From Hyperoodon ampullatus (taxonomy: Eukaryota > Chordata > Mammalia > Artiodactyla > Ziphiidae), in assembly GCA_949752795.1 (NCBI GenBank), contig CATKHW010000422.1, forward strand, positions 992,001 to 1,056,000: a stretch of 64,000 bases of DNA. The letters run 5' to 3'. Position numbers and translations under genes: made by a program. Below the pieces are notes generated by a model. That model had not been told where the DNA came from, made no database searches, and worked only from the letters and a program-made list of their open reading frames with translations. Of the stretch, positions 24,338-36,501 are shown piece after piece (position 1 is the first letter of the stretch; the number at the start of each line of letters is the position of its first letter).

Positions 24338-26073
24338 CACTATAAAAAGGAATTTCAAAAACAAAACAAAAAAACTGGGAAATTCTTTACAATTACTTCA
24401 GGGTCTCTGATGAAACCTGGAATGACCCTATCTACAATGACAGCTGGATGTGGCATAAGGAGGGACACTTGGGACTGAGACGATTGGTGAGATTGGGTGA
24501 GCAAATGCAGACCCATTAAAGCACAAATGCCTGGCACCCATTCCATGGGTCTCAACTCTCCAGGTTGAAGGGAATATTACTACAGCTATAACATGTACGG
24601 GAAACCTAGAGAACGGACACACTGTGAATACGAAAGGTTTCTAAAACTCAACGAATAGTCCCTCTCCTGGTGCTCCGGTTTGACTTTCCATCTGCTTTAC
24701 TATCAACCTCCCAACTTGGAGAGACAGCCTCTTTAACCTCCTGGTTCGCACAGGTTTCCAATTTGGCAGAGGATGAAAGGGAAGAGGGAGAACCAATTAG
24801 AGAGTAGCTGTTAGGCATTTGGACGGGCACATATCACTGTAATTTCCCAGCAGGAAGAAGTTAACCAAAGTCTCAGACCCCTACCGGGAACCAGCATAAG
24901 TCCTGAACCAAATTTTGGACTTGCGGTCAGCTCACAAAAAACGAGTTGAAAAATGGAGCTCAGGGGCACAGCAATTCACAAACTGGCCGAGTAATAAAGG
25001 ACAACTATCGTCCAAAAATCTCTTGAGGGAAGGCAACGAGGCGGACTTGAAAGCGAGGCAGAATAGCAGGAAACAGATTTCAAGAGGTACGTTGGAATCG
25101 CCTTTAAAGCACAGGAAGAGGGGCACAACTTCGACAATGATGCACTTGGCCAAAAAGGGCGTATGTGTTTTCTCCTGAATATATTCAGGAGAAAACGCAT
25201 ACGCCCTTTTTGGCCAAGCAAGCAAGCGGGCAATGCAAATCTGCACTACAAAGAAGTATCACTTCCCACCGGTCAAAAGGGACATCCACAAAATGTGTAA
25301 AAACCAGAAAGGCAAGACAGGCCCTGGAGAACAGGGAGCCTTGTTATGCTGATGGGCGGGATGTAAATTGCCAACTGCCTCTCTGGAGGAGTGTATTGTG
25401 TTCCCTAAAACAAGTAAAGAAGAGAGCTACAGAGCCAAGGGCACTTCCAGTCTAGGGAATATACCTTGGGAAAACTGAAAATCAATAAGACAGAGCCACC
25501 CCAAAATTTAGGGCTGCACTACTTACAAGGACCTCAACTTGGGTACACCTTAAATATCCCAGGAAATATAAAAATGGTTCAAAAAATTGTGGTAATTACG
25601 TACGATGGAATATCCCTCAGCCATGAAATCAATGTCATAAGACCAGTAACAGCAAAATGGGTGGATTCAGGTACGATGATTCTAAGTGAAATAAGTCACA
25701 CAGAAAAAGAAACTTATCATAAGATATCACTTATGAAGATCCTGTAAACATGGCTACACTTGAACTGAGTTAGGAAAGTGAACAGTGTCTCACATTTAGA
25801 AAACACTCTTATGCCTGCTTAATGGGGAAGGTGAGGTGGGATGATGCATAAAACAAGAGTTTGATATAAGCACAGGTACCGTTCCAAAAACCAAGTATGG
25901 AATAGCCAAGACCTACACCTTCCTCAGTGAAAGGGACTCAAAACCCCATATTTTCCGCAGAGGAATATATCTGACTAGTAAGAATCTTAAAACCTATGTA
26001 TTGATATGTCTCCGTAAGGGAATCAAGTGTGTCTAGACTGGCATAAACATGGCAGCGAGAATCAGCTCAAACC
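24338..26073 (+). repeat. Satellite monomer 15 (type Z)
   Basis: This 1,736-bp Z-type monomer has a 2-bp deletion (gaagaagttaac) and loses one A in ccaaattttgg. Together these account for its short length. It ends with aaccaagtatgg. Its first 177 bp match the X-type start, so it looks chimeric. Confidence 0.96.
25145..25218. repeat. Palindrome of monomer 15, one mismatch
   Basis: The left arm has T at 25166 (gtatgtg). The right arm is consensus. Confidence 0.95.
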
Positions 26074-27812
26074 CACTATAAAAACGAATTTCAAAAATAA
26101 AACAAAAAAACTGGGAAATTCTTTACAATTCCTTCAGGGTCTCTGATGAAACCTGGAATGACCCTATCTACAATGACAGCTGGATGTGGCATAAGGAGGG
26201 ACACTTGGGACTGAGACGATTGGTGAGATTGGGTGAGCAAATGCAGACCCTTTAAAGCACAAATGCCTGGCACCCATTCCATGGGTCCCAACTCTCCAGG
26301 TTGAAGGGAATATTACTACAGCTATAACATGTACGGGAATCCTAGAGAACGGACACACTGTGAATATGAAAGGTTTCTAAAACTCAACGAATAGTCCCTC
26401 TCCTGGTGCTCCGGTTTGACTTTCCATCTGCTTTACTATCAACCTCCCAACTTGGAGAGACAGCCCCTTTAACCTCCTGGTTCGCACAGATTTCCAATTT
26501 GGCAGAGGATGAAAGGGAAGAGGGAGAACCAATGAGAGAGTAGCTGTTAGGCATTTGGACGGGCACATATCACTGTAATTTCCCGGCAGGAAGAAGAATT
26601 AACCAAAGTCTCAGTTCCCCACCGGGAACCAGCATAGGTCCTGAACCAAAATGTTGGACTTTCGGTCAGCTCACCACAAACGAGTTGAAAAATGGAGCTC
26701 AGGGGCACAGCAATTCACAAACTGGCCGAGTAATAAAGGACAACTATCGTCCAAAAATCTGTTGAGGGAAGGCAACGAGGCGGACTTGAGAGCGAGGCAG
26801 AATAGCAGGAAACAGATTTCAAGAGGTACGTTGGAATCGCCTTTAAAGCACAGGAAGAGGGGCACAACTTCGACAATGATGCACTTGGCCAAAAAGGGCG
26901 TATGTGTTTTCCCCTGAATATATTCAGGAGAAAACGCATACGCCCTTTTTGGCCAAGCAAGCAAGCGGGCAATGCAAATCTGCACTAAAAAGAAGTATCA
27001 CTTCCCACCGGTCAAAAGGGACATCCACAAAATGTGTAAAAACCAGAAAGGCAAGACAGGCCCTGGAGAACAGGGAGCCCTGTTATGCTGATGGGCGGGA
27101 TGTAAATTGCCAACTGCCTCTCTGGAGGAGTGTATTGTGTTCCCTAAAACAAGTAAAGAACAGAGCTACAGAGCCAAGGGCACTTCCAGTCTAGGGAATA
27201 TACCTTGGGAAAACTGAAAATCAATAAGACAGAGCCACCCCAAAATTTAGGGCTGCACTGCTTACAAGGACCTCAACTTGGGTACACCTTAAATATCCCA
27301 GGAAATATAAAAATGGTTCAAAAAATTGTTGTACTTACGTACGATGGAATATCCCTCAGCCATGAAATCAATGTCATAAGACCAGTAGCAGCAAAATGGG
27401 TGGATTCAGGTACAATGATTCTAAGTGAAATAAGTCACACAGAAAAAGAAACTTATCATAAGATATCACTTATGAAGATCCTGTAAACATGGCTACACTT
27501 GAACTGAGTTAGGAAAGAGAACAGTGTCTCACATTTAGAAAACACTCTTATGCCTGCTTAAGGGGGAAGGAGAGGTGGGGTGATGCATAAAACCAGAGTT
27601 TGATATAAGCACAGGTACCGTTCCAAAAACCAACTATGGAATAGACAAGACCTACACCTTCCTCAGTGAAAGGGACTCAAAACCCCATATTTCCCGCAGA
27701 GGAATATATCTGACTAGTAAGAATCTTAAAACCTATGGATTGATATGTCTCCGTAAGGGAATCAAGTGTGTCTAGACTGGCATAAACATGGCAGCGAGAG
27801 TCAGCTCAAACC
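26074..27812 (+). repeat. Satellite monomer 16 (type W)
   Basis: This 1,739-bp W-type monomer has the markers gggaatcctag, gaatatgaaagg, cacagatttcc, ggactttcgg, caccacaaacg and ttttcccctg. The last marker adds a second defect to the left palindrome arm. Confidence 0.96.
26884..26957. repeat. Palindrome of monomer 16, two mismatches
   Basis: The left arm has gtatgtg and ttttcccctg. The right arm is consensus. Confidence 0.95.
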
Positions 27813-29550
27813 CACTATAAAAAGGAATTTCAAAAACAAAACAAAAAAACTGGGAAATTCTTTACAATTCCTTCAGGGTCTCTGATGAAACCTGGAATGA
27901 CACTATCTACAATGACAGCTGGATGTGGCATAAGGAGGGACACTTGGGACTGAGAGGATTGGTGAGATTGGGTGAGCAAATGCAGACCCATTAAAGCACA
28001 AATGCCTGGCTCCGATTCCATGGGTCTCAACTCTCCAGGTTGAAGGGAATATTACTACAGCTATAACATGTACGGGAAACCTAGAGAACGGACGCACTGT
28101 GAATACGAAATGTTTCTAAAACTCAACGAATAGTCCCTCTCCTGGTGCTCCAGTTTGACTTTCCATCTGCTTTACTATCAACCTCCCAACTTGGAGAGAC
28201 AGCCCCTTTAACCTCCTGGTTCGCACAGGTTTCCAATTTGGCAGAGGATGAAAGGGAAGAGGGAGAACCAATTAGAGAGTAGCTGTTAGGCATTTGGACA
28301 GGCACATATCACTGTAATTTCCCAGCAGGAAGAAGCATTAACCAAAGTCTCAACCCCCACCGGGAACCAGCAGAGGTCCTGAACCAAAATGTGGGACTTG
28401 CGGTCAGCTCACCAAAAACGAGTTGAAAAATGGAGCTCAGGGGCACAGCAATTCACAAACTGGCCGAGTAATAAAGGACAACTATCATCCAAAAATCTGT
28501 TGAGGGAAGGCAACGAGGCGGACTTGAAAGCGAGGCAGAATAGCAGGAAACAGATTTCAAGAGGTACGTTGGAATCGCCTTTAAAGCACAGGAAGAGGGG
28601 CACAACTTCGACAATGATGCACTTGGCCAAAAAGGGCGTATGCGTTTTCTCCTGAATATATTCAGGAGAAAACACATACGCCCTTTTTGGCCAAGCAAGC
28701 AAGCGGGCAAAGCAAATCTGCACTACAAAGAAGTATCACTTCCCACCGGTCAAAAGGGACATCCACAAAATGTGTAAAAACCAGAAAGGCAAGACAGGCC
28801 CTGGAGAACAGGGAGCCTTGTTATGCTGATGGGCGGGATGTAAATTGCCAACTGCCTCTCTGGAGGAGTGTATTGTGTTCCCTAAAACAAGTAAACAAGA
28901 GAGCTACAGAGCCAAGGGCACTTCCAGTCTAGGGAATATACCTTGGGAAAACTGAAAATCAATAAGACAGAGCCACCCCAAAATTTAGGGCTGCACTGCT
29001 TACAAGGACCTCAACTTGGGTACACCTTAAATATCCCAGGAAATATAAAAATGGTTCAAAAAATTGTGGTACTTACGAACGATGGAATATCCCTCAGCCA
29101 TGAAATCAATGTCATAAGACCAGTAGCAGCAAAATGGGTGGATTCAGGTACGATGATTCTAAGTGAAATAAGTCACACAGAAAAAGAAACTTATCATAAG
29201 ATATCACTTATGAAGATTCTGTAAACATGGCTACACTTGAACTGAGTTAGGAAAGAGAACAGTGTCTCACATTTAGAAAACACTCTTATGCCTGCTTAAG
29301 GGGGAAGGAGAGGTGGGGTGATGCATAAAACCAGAGTTTGATATAAGCACAGGTACCGTTCCAAAAACCAACTATGGAATAGACAAGACCTACACCTTCC
29401 TCAGTGAAAGGGACTCAAAACCCCATATTTCCCGCAGAGGAATATATCTGGCTAGTAAGAATCTTAAAACCTATGTATTGATATGTCTCCGTGAGGGAGT
29501 CAAGTGTGTCTAGACTGGCATAAACATGGCAGCGAGAATCATCTCAAACC
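27813..29550 (+). repeat. Satellite monomer 17 (type Y)
   Basis: This 1,738-bp Y-type copy begins the second trimer block. It differs from monomer 14 at 28423 (T for A). Confidence 0.96.
28622..28695. repeat. Palindrome of monomer 17, one mismatch
   Basis: It has the same right-arm A as the other Y-type monomers. Confidence 0.95.
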
Positions 29551-31286
29551 CACTATAAAAAGGAATTTCAAAAACAAAACAAAAAAACTGGGAAATTCTT
29601 TACAATTACTTCAGGGTCTCTGATGAAACCTGGAATGACCCTATCTACAATGACAGCTGGATGTGGCATAAGGAGGGACACTTGGGACTGAGACGATTGG
29701 TGAGATTGGGTGAGCAAATGCAGACCCATTAAAGCACAAATGCCTGGCACCCATTCCATGGGTCTCAACTCTCCAGGTTGAAGGGAATATTACTACAGCT
29801 ATAACATGTACGGGAAACCTAGAGAACGGACACACTGTGAATACGAAAGGTTTCTAAAACTCAACGAATAGTCCCTCTCCTGGTGCTCCGGTTTGACTTT
29901 CCATCTGCTTTACTATCAACCTCCCAACTTGGAGAGACAGCCTCTTTAACCTCCTGGTTCGCACAGGTTTCCAATTTGGCAGAGGATGAAAGGGAAGAGG
30001 GAGAACCAATTAGAGAGTAGCTGTTAGGCATTTGGACGGGCACATATCACTGTAATTTCCCAGCAGGAAGAAGTTAACCAAAGTCTCAGACCCCTACCGG
30101 GAACCAGCATAAGTCCTGAACCAAATTTTGGACTTGCGGTCAGCTCACAAAAAACGAGTTGAAAAATGGAGCTCAGGGGCACAGCAATTCACAAACTGGC
30201 CGAGTAATAAAGGACAACTATCGTCCAAAAATCTGTTGAGGGAAGGCAACGAGGCGGACTTGAAAGCGAGGCAGAATAGCAGGAAACAGATTTCAAGAGG
30301 TACGTTGGAATCGCCTTTAAAGCACAGGAAGAGGGGCACAACTTCGACAATGATGCACTTGGCCAAAAAGGGCGTATGCGTTTTCTCCTGAATATATTCA
30401 GGAGAAAACGCATACGCCCTTTTTGGCCAAGCAAGCAAGCGGGCAATGCAAATCTGCACTACAAAGAAGTATCACTTCCCACCGGTCAAAAGGGACATCC
30501 ACAAAATGTGTAAAAACCAGAAAGGCAAGACAGGCCCTGGAGAACAGGGAGCCTTGTTATGCTGATGGGCGGGATGTAAATTGCCAACTGCCTCTCTGGA
30601 GGAGTGTATTGTGTTCCCTAAAACAAGTAAAGAAGAGAGCTACAGAGCCAAGGGCACTTCCAGTCTAGGGAATATACCTTGGGAAAACTGAAAATCAATA
30701 AGACAGAGCCACCCCAAAATTTAGGGCTGCACTACTTACAAGGACCTCAACTTGGGTACACCTTAAATATCCCAGGAAATATAAAAATGGTTCAAAAAAT
30801 TGTGGTAATTACGTACGATGGAATATCCCTCAGCCATGAAATCAATGTCATAAGACCAGTAACAGCAAAATGGGTGGATTCAGGTACGATGATTCTAAGT
30901 GAAATAAGTCACACAGAAAAAGAAACTTATCATAAGATATCACTTATGAAGATCCTGTAAACATGGCTACACTTGAACTGAGTTAGGAAAGTGAACAGTG
31001 TCTCACATTTAGAAAACACTCTTATGCCTGCTTAATGGGGAAGGTGAGGTGGGATGATGCATAAAACAAGAGTTTGATATAAGCACAGGTACCGTTCCAA
31101 AAACCAAGTATGGAATAGACAAGACCTACACCTTCCTCAGTGAAAGGGACTCAAAACCCCATATTTTCCGCAGAGGAATATATCTGACTAGTAAGAATCT
31201 TAAAACCTATGTATTGATATGTCTCCGTAAGGGAATCAAGTGTGTCTAGACTGGCATAAACATGGCAGCGAGAATCAGCTCAAACC
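29551..31286 (+). repeat. Satellite monomer 18 (type Z)
   Basis: This 1,736-bp Z-type copy has the same two small deletions as monomer 15. Its left palindrome arm has the consensus base where monomer 15 has T (25166), so its palindrome is perfect. Confidence 0.96.
30358..30431. repeat. Perfect 74-bp palindrome of monomer 18
   Basis: Both arms are consensus. Its sister copy, monomer 15, has one mismatch. Confidence 0.96.
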
Positions 31287-33025
31287 CACTATAAAAACGA
31301 ATTTCAAAAATAAAACAAAAAAACTGGGAAATTCTTTACAATTCCTTCAGGGTCTCTGATGAAACCTGGAATGACCCTATCTACAATGACAGCTGGATGT
31401 GGCATAAGGAGGGACACTTGGGACTGAGACGATTGGTGAGATTGGGTGAGCAAATGCAGACCCTTTAAAGCACAAATGCCTGGCACCCATTCCATGGGTC
31501 CCAACTCTCCAGGTTGAAGGGAATATTACTACAGCTATAACATGTACGGGAATCCTAGAGAACGGACACACTGTGAATATGAAAGGTTTCTAAAACTCAA
31601 CGAATAGTCCCTCTCCTGGTGCTCCGGTTTGACTTTCCATCTGCTTTACTATCAACCTCCCAACTTGGAGAGACAGCCCCTTTAACCTCCTGGTTCGCAC
31701 AGATTTCCAATTTGGCAGAGGATGAAAGGGAAGAGGGAGAACCAATGAGAGAGTAGCTGTTAGGCATTTGGACGGGCACATATCACTGTAATTTCCCGGC
31801 AGGAAGAAGAATTAACCAAAGTCTCAGTTCCCCACCGGGAACCAGCATAGGTCCTGAACCAAAATGTTGGACTTTCGGTCAGCTCACCACAAACGAGTTG
31901 AAAAATGGAGCTCAGGGGCACAGCAATTCACAAACTGGCCGAGTAATAAAGGACAACTATCGTCCAAAAATCTGTTGAGGGAAGGCAACGAGGCGGACTT
32001 GAGAGCGAGGCAGAATAGCAGGAAACAGATTTCAAGAGGTACGTTGGAATCGCCTTTAAAGCACAGGAAGAGGGGCACAACTTCGACAATGATGCACTTG
32101 GCCAAAAAGGGCGTATGTGTTTTCCCCTGAATATATTCAGGAGAAAACGCATACGCCCTTTTTGGCCAAGCAAGCAAGCGGGCAATGCAAATCTGCACTA
32201 AAAAGAAGTATCACTTCCCACCGGTCAAAAGGGACATCCACAAAATGTGTAAAAACCAGAAAGGCAAGACAGGCCCTGGAGAAGAGGGAGCCCTGTTATG
32301 CTGATGGGCGGGATGTAAATTGCCAACTGCCTCTCTGGAGGAGTGTATTGTGTTCCCTAAAACAAGTAAAGAACAGAGCTACAGAGCCAAGGGCACTTCC
32401 AGTCTAGGGAATATACCTTGGGAAAACTGAAAATCAATAAGACAGAGCCACCCCAAAATTTAGGGCTGCACTACTTACAAGGACCTCAACTTGGGTACAC
32501 CTTAAATATCCCAGGAAATATAAAAATGGTTCAAAAAATTGTGGTACTTACGTACGATGGAATATCCCTCAGCCATGAAATCAATGTCATAAGACCAGTA
32601 GCAGCAAAATGGGTGGATTCAGGTACGATGATTCTAAGTGAAATAAGTCACACAGAAAAAGAAACTTATCATAAGATATCACTTATGAAGATCCTGTAAA
32701 CATGGCTACACTTGAACTGAGTTAGGAAAGTGAACAGTGTCTCACATTTAGAAAACACTCTTATGCCTGCTTAATGGGGAAGGTGAGGTGGGATGATGCA
32801 TAAAACAAGAATTTGATATAAGCACAGGTACCGTTCCAAAAACCAAGTATGGAATAGACAAGACCTACACCTTCCTCACTGAAAGGGACTCAAAACCCCA
32901 TATTTCCCGCAGAGGAATATATCTGACTAGTAAGAATCTTAAAACCTATGTATTGATATGTCTCCGTAAGGGAATCAAGTGTGTCTAGACTGGCATAAAC
33001 ATGGCAGCGAGAATCAGCTCAAACC
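31287..33025 (+). repeat. Satellite monomer 19 (type W)
   Basis: This 1,739-bp W-type copy matches monomer 16 until about 32472. It then switches to other variants (gcactactta, caagaatttg), which marks the right limit of the trimer block. Confidence 0.96.
32097..32170. repeat. Palindrome of monomer 19, two mismatches
   Basis: It has the same two left-arm changes as monomer 16. Confidence 0.95.
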
Positions 33026-34764
33026 CACTATAAAAACGAATTTCAAAAATAAAACAAAAAAACTGGGAAATTCTTTACAATTCCTTCAGGGTCTCTGATG
33101 AAACCTGGAATGACCCTATCTACAATGACAGCTGGATGTGGCATAAGGAGGGACACTTGGGACTGAGACGATTGGTGAGATTGGGTGAGCAAATGCAGAC
33201 CCTTTAAAGCACAAATGCCTGGCACCCATTCCATGGGTCCCAACTCTCCAGGTTGAAGGGAATATTACTACAGCTATAACATGTATGGGAATCCTAGAGA
33301 ACGGACACACTGTGAATATGAAAGGTTTCTAAAACTCAACGAATAGTCCCTCTCCTGGTGCTCCGGTTTGACTTTCCATCTGCTTTACTATCAACCTCCC
33401 AACTTGGAGAGACAGCCCCTTTAACCTCCTGGTTCGCACAGATTTCCAATTTGGCAGAGGATGAAAGGGAAGAGGGAGAACCAATGAGAGAGTAGCTGTT
33501 AGGCACATGGACGGGCACATATCACTGTAATTTCCCGGCAGGAAGAAGAATTATCCAAAGTCTCAGCCCCCCACTGGGAACCAGCAGAGGTCCTGAACCA
33601 AAATGTTGGACTTGCGGTCAGCTCACAAAAAACGTGTTGAAAAATGGAGCTCAGGGGCACAGCAATTCACAAACTGGCCGAGTAATAAAGGACAACTATC
33701 GTCCAAAAATCTGTTGAGGGAAGGCAACGAGGCGGACTTGAAAGCGAGGCAGAATAGCAGGAAACAGATTTCAAGAGGTACGTTGGAATCGCCTTTAAAG
33801 CACAGGAAGAGGGGCACAACTTCGACAATGATGCACTTGGCCAAAAAGGGCGTAGGCGTTTTCTCCTGAATATATTCAGGAGAAAACGCATACGCCCTTT
33901 TTGGCCAAGCAAGCAAGCGGGCAATGCAAATCTGCACTACAAAGAAGTATCACTTCCCACCGGTCAAAAGGGACATCCACAAAATGTGTAAAAAACAGAA
34001 AGGCAAGACAGGCCCTGGAGAACAGGGAGCCTTGTTATGCTGATGGGCGGGATGTAAATTGCCAACTGCCTCTCTGGAGGAGTGTATTGTGTTCCCTAAA
34101 ACAAGTAAAGAACAGAGCTACAGAGCCAAGGGCACTTCCAGTCTAGGGAATATACCTTGGGAAAACTGAAAATCAATAAGACAGAGCCACCCCAAAATTT
34201 AGGGCTGCACTGCTTACAAGGACCTCAACTTGGGTACACCTTAAATATCCCAGGAAATATAAAAATGGTTCAAAAAATTGTGGTACTTACGTACGATGGA
34301 ATATCCCTCAGCCATGAAATCAATGTCATAAGACCAGTAGCAGCAAAATGGGTGGATTCAGGTACGATGATTCTAAGTGAAATAAGTCACACAGAAAAAG
34401 AAACTTATCATAAGATATCACTTATGAAGATCCTGTAAACATGGCTACACTTGAACTGAGTTAGGAAAGTGAACAGTGTCTCACATTTAGAAAACACTCT
34501 TATGCCTGCTTAATGGGGAAGGTGAGGTGGGATGATGCATAAAACAAGAGTTTGATATAAGCACAGGTACCGTTCCAAAAACCAACTATGGAATAGACAA
34601 GACCTACACCTTCCTCAGTGAAAGGGACTCAAAACCCCATATTTCCCGCAGAGGAATATATCTGGCTAGTAAGAATCTTAAAACCTATGTATTGATATGT
34701 CTCCGTGAGAGAATCAAGTGTGTCTAGACTGGCATAAACATGGCAGCGAGAATCAGCTCAAACC
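33026..34764 (+). repeat. Satellite monomer 20 (chimeric, W-type start)
   Basis: The first 400-500 bp of this 1,739-bp monomer are W type (tgggaatcctag, gaatatgaaagg, cacagatttcc). From about 33500 it carries other variants (ggcacatgg, gaattatcc, aaaatgttgg). The switch lies between about 33450 and 33550. It looks like a recombinant of two monomer types. Confidence 0.95.
33836..33909. repeat. Palindrome of monomer 20, one mismatch
   Basis: The left arm has gtaggcg for gtatgcg. Confidence 0.95.
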
Positions 34765-36501
34765 CACTATAAAAACGAATTTCAAAAATAAAACAAAAAA
34801 ACTGGGAAATTCTTTACAATTCCTTCAGGGTCTCTGATGAAACCTGGAATGACCCTATCTACAATGACAGCTGGATGTGGCAAAAGGAGGGACACTTGGG
34901 ACTGAGAGGATTGGTGAGATTGGGTGAGCAAATGCAGACACTTTAAAGCACAAATACCTGGCACCCATTCCATGGGTCCAAACTCTCCAGGTTGAAGGGA
35001 ATATTACTACAGCTATAACATGTACGGGAAACCTAGAGAACGGACACACTGTGAATACGAAAGGTTTCTAAAACTCAACGAATAGTCCCTCTCCTGGTGC
35101 TCCGGTTTCACTTTCCATCTGCTTTACTATCAACCTCCCAACTTGGAGAGACAGCCCCTGTAACCTCCTGGTTCTCACAGGTTTCCAATTGGGCAGAGGA
35201 TGAAACGGAAGAGGGAGAACCAATGAGAGAGTAGCTGTTAGGCATTTGGACGGGCACATATCACTGTAATTTCGCGGTAGGAAGAAGTTAACCAAAGTCT
35301 CAGACCCCCACCGGGAACCAGCATAAGTCCATAACCAAAATTTTGGACTTGCGGTCAGCTCACAAAAAACGAGTTGAAAAATGGAGCACAGGGGCACAGC
35401 AATTCACAAACAGGCCGAGTAATAAAGGACAACTATCATCCAAAAATCTGTTGAGGGAAGGCAACGAGGCAGACTTGAAAGCGAGGGAGAATAGCAGGAA
35501 ACAGATTTCAAGAGGTACGTTGGAATCGCCTTTAAAGCACAGGAAGAGGGGCACAACTTCGACAATGATGCACTTGGCCAAAAAGGGCGTATGTGTTTTC
35601 TCCTGAATATATTCAGGAGAAAACACATACGCCCTTTTTGGCCAAGCAAGCAAGCGGGCAATGCAAATCTGCACTACAAAGAAGTATCACTTCCCACCGG
35701 TCAAAAGGGACATCCACAAAATGTGTAAAAACCAGAAAGGCAAGACAGGCCCTGGAGAACAGGGAGCCTTGTTATGCTGATGGCCGGGATGTAAATTGCC
35801 AACTGCCTCTCTGGAGGAGTGTATTGTGTTCCCTAAAACAAGTAAACAACAGAGCTACAGAGCCAAGGGCACTTCCAGTCTAGGGAATATACCTTGGGAA
35901 AACTGAAAATCAATAAGACAGAGCAACCCCAAAATTTAGGGCTGCACTACTTACAAGGACCTCAACTTGGGTACACCTAAAATATCCCAGGAAATATAAA
36001 AATGGTTCAAAAAATTGTGGTAATTACGTACGATGGTATATCCCTCAGCCATGAAATCAATGTCATAAGCCCAGTAGCAGCAAAATGGGTGGATTCAGGT
36101 ACGATGATTCTAAGTGAAATAAGTCACACAGAAAAAGAAACTTATCATAAGATATCACTTATGATGATCCTGTAAACATGGCTACACTTGAACTGATTTA
36201 GGAAAGTGAACAGTGTCTCACATTTAGAAAACACTCTTATACCTGCTTAATGCGGAAGGTGAGGTGGGATGATGCATAAAACAAGAGTTTGATATAAGCA
36301 CAGGTACCGTTCCAAAAACCAACTATGGAATAGACAAGACCTACACCTTCCTCAGTGAAAGGGACTCAAAACCCCATATTTCCCGCAGAGGAATATATCT
36401 GACTAGTAAGAATCTTAAAACCTATGTATTGATATGTCTCCGTAAGGGAATCAAGTGTGTCTAGACTGGCATAAACATGGCAGCGAGAATCAGCTCAAAC
36501 C
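34765..36501 (+). repeat. Satellite monomer 21 (Z-like)
   Basis: This 1,737-bp monomer has the Z deletion gaagaagttaac and private changes (gtccataacc, atggagcacag, caaacaggcc, gcgagggag). Its palindrome differs from consensus in both arms symmetrically. Confidence 0.95.
35573..35646. repeat. Perfect variant palindrome of monomer 21 (both arms changed)
   Basis: The left arm has T at 35594 (gtatgtg) and the right arm has A at 35625 (cacatac). These positions pair, so the palindrome is perfect but not consensus. Other monomers carry only one of the two changes. Confidence 0.96.

Larger units (their letters stand above)
13965..24514 (+). repeat. Two-monomer higher-order repeat, period 3,477 bp, about three copies
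   Basis: Monomers alternate between two types here: X (13907, 17384, 20861) and Y (15646, 19123, 22600). X has ctatcctcc and gagggaaagc. Y has aaaatgtggg and a one-base defect in the right palindrome arm. Read side by side, the three 3,477-bp blocks show no difference. The left limit is the first mismatch (C at 13964 versus A at 17441). The right limit is T at 21038 versus A at 24515. The identical stretch is 10,550 bp, or 3.03 periods. This fits very recent unequal crossing-over between dimers, or an assembly repeat error. Confidence 0.9.
22569..27259 (+). repeat. Three-monomer higher-order block, copy 1 (types Y-Z-W)
   Basis: This block recurs 5,213 bp downstream at 27782-32472. I found five substitutions between the copies: 23210 A/T, 25022 C/G, 25166 T/C, 25906 C/A and 27071 C/G. 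The left limit is set by 22568 A versus 27781 C, and the right by 27260 G versus 32473 A. Its first monomer is also the last Y of the two-monomer repeat, so the array changes here from a dimer period to a trimer period. Confidence 0.88.
27782..32472 (+). repeat. Three-monomer higher-order block, copy 2 (types Y-Z-W)
   Basis: This is the second copy of the 5,213-bp-period block that begins at 22569. The order of Y, Z and W monomers is the same and I found five substitutions. The Z monomer keeps the shared 2-bp deletion (gaagaagttaac). The W monomer keeps the marker combination gggaatcctag, gaatatgaaagg and ttttcccctg. Confidence 0.88.
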
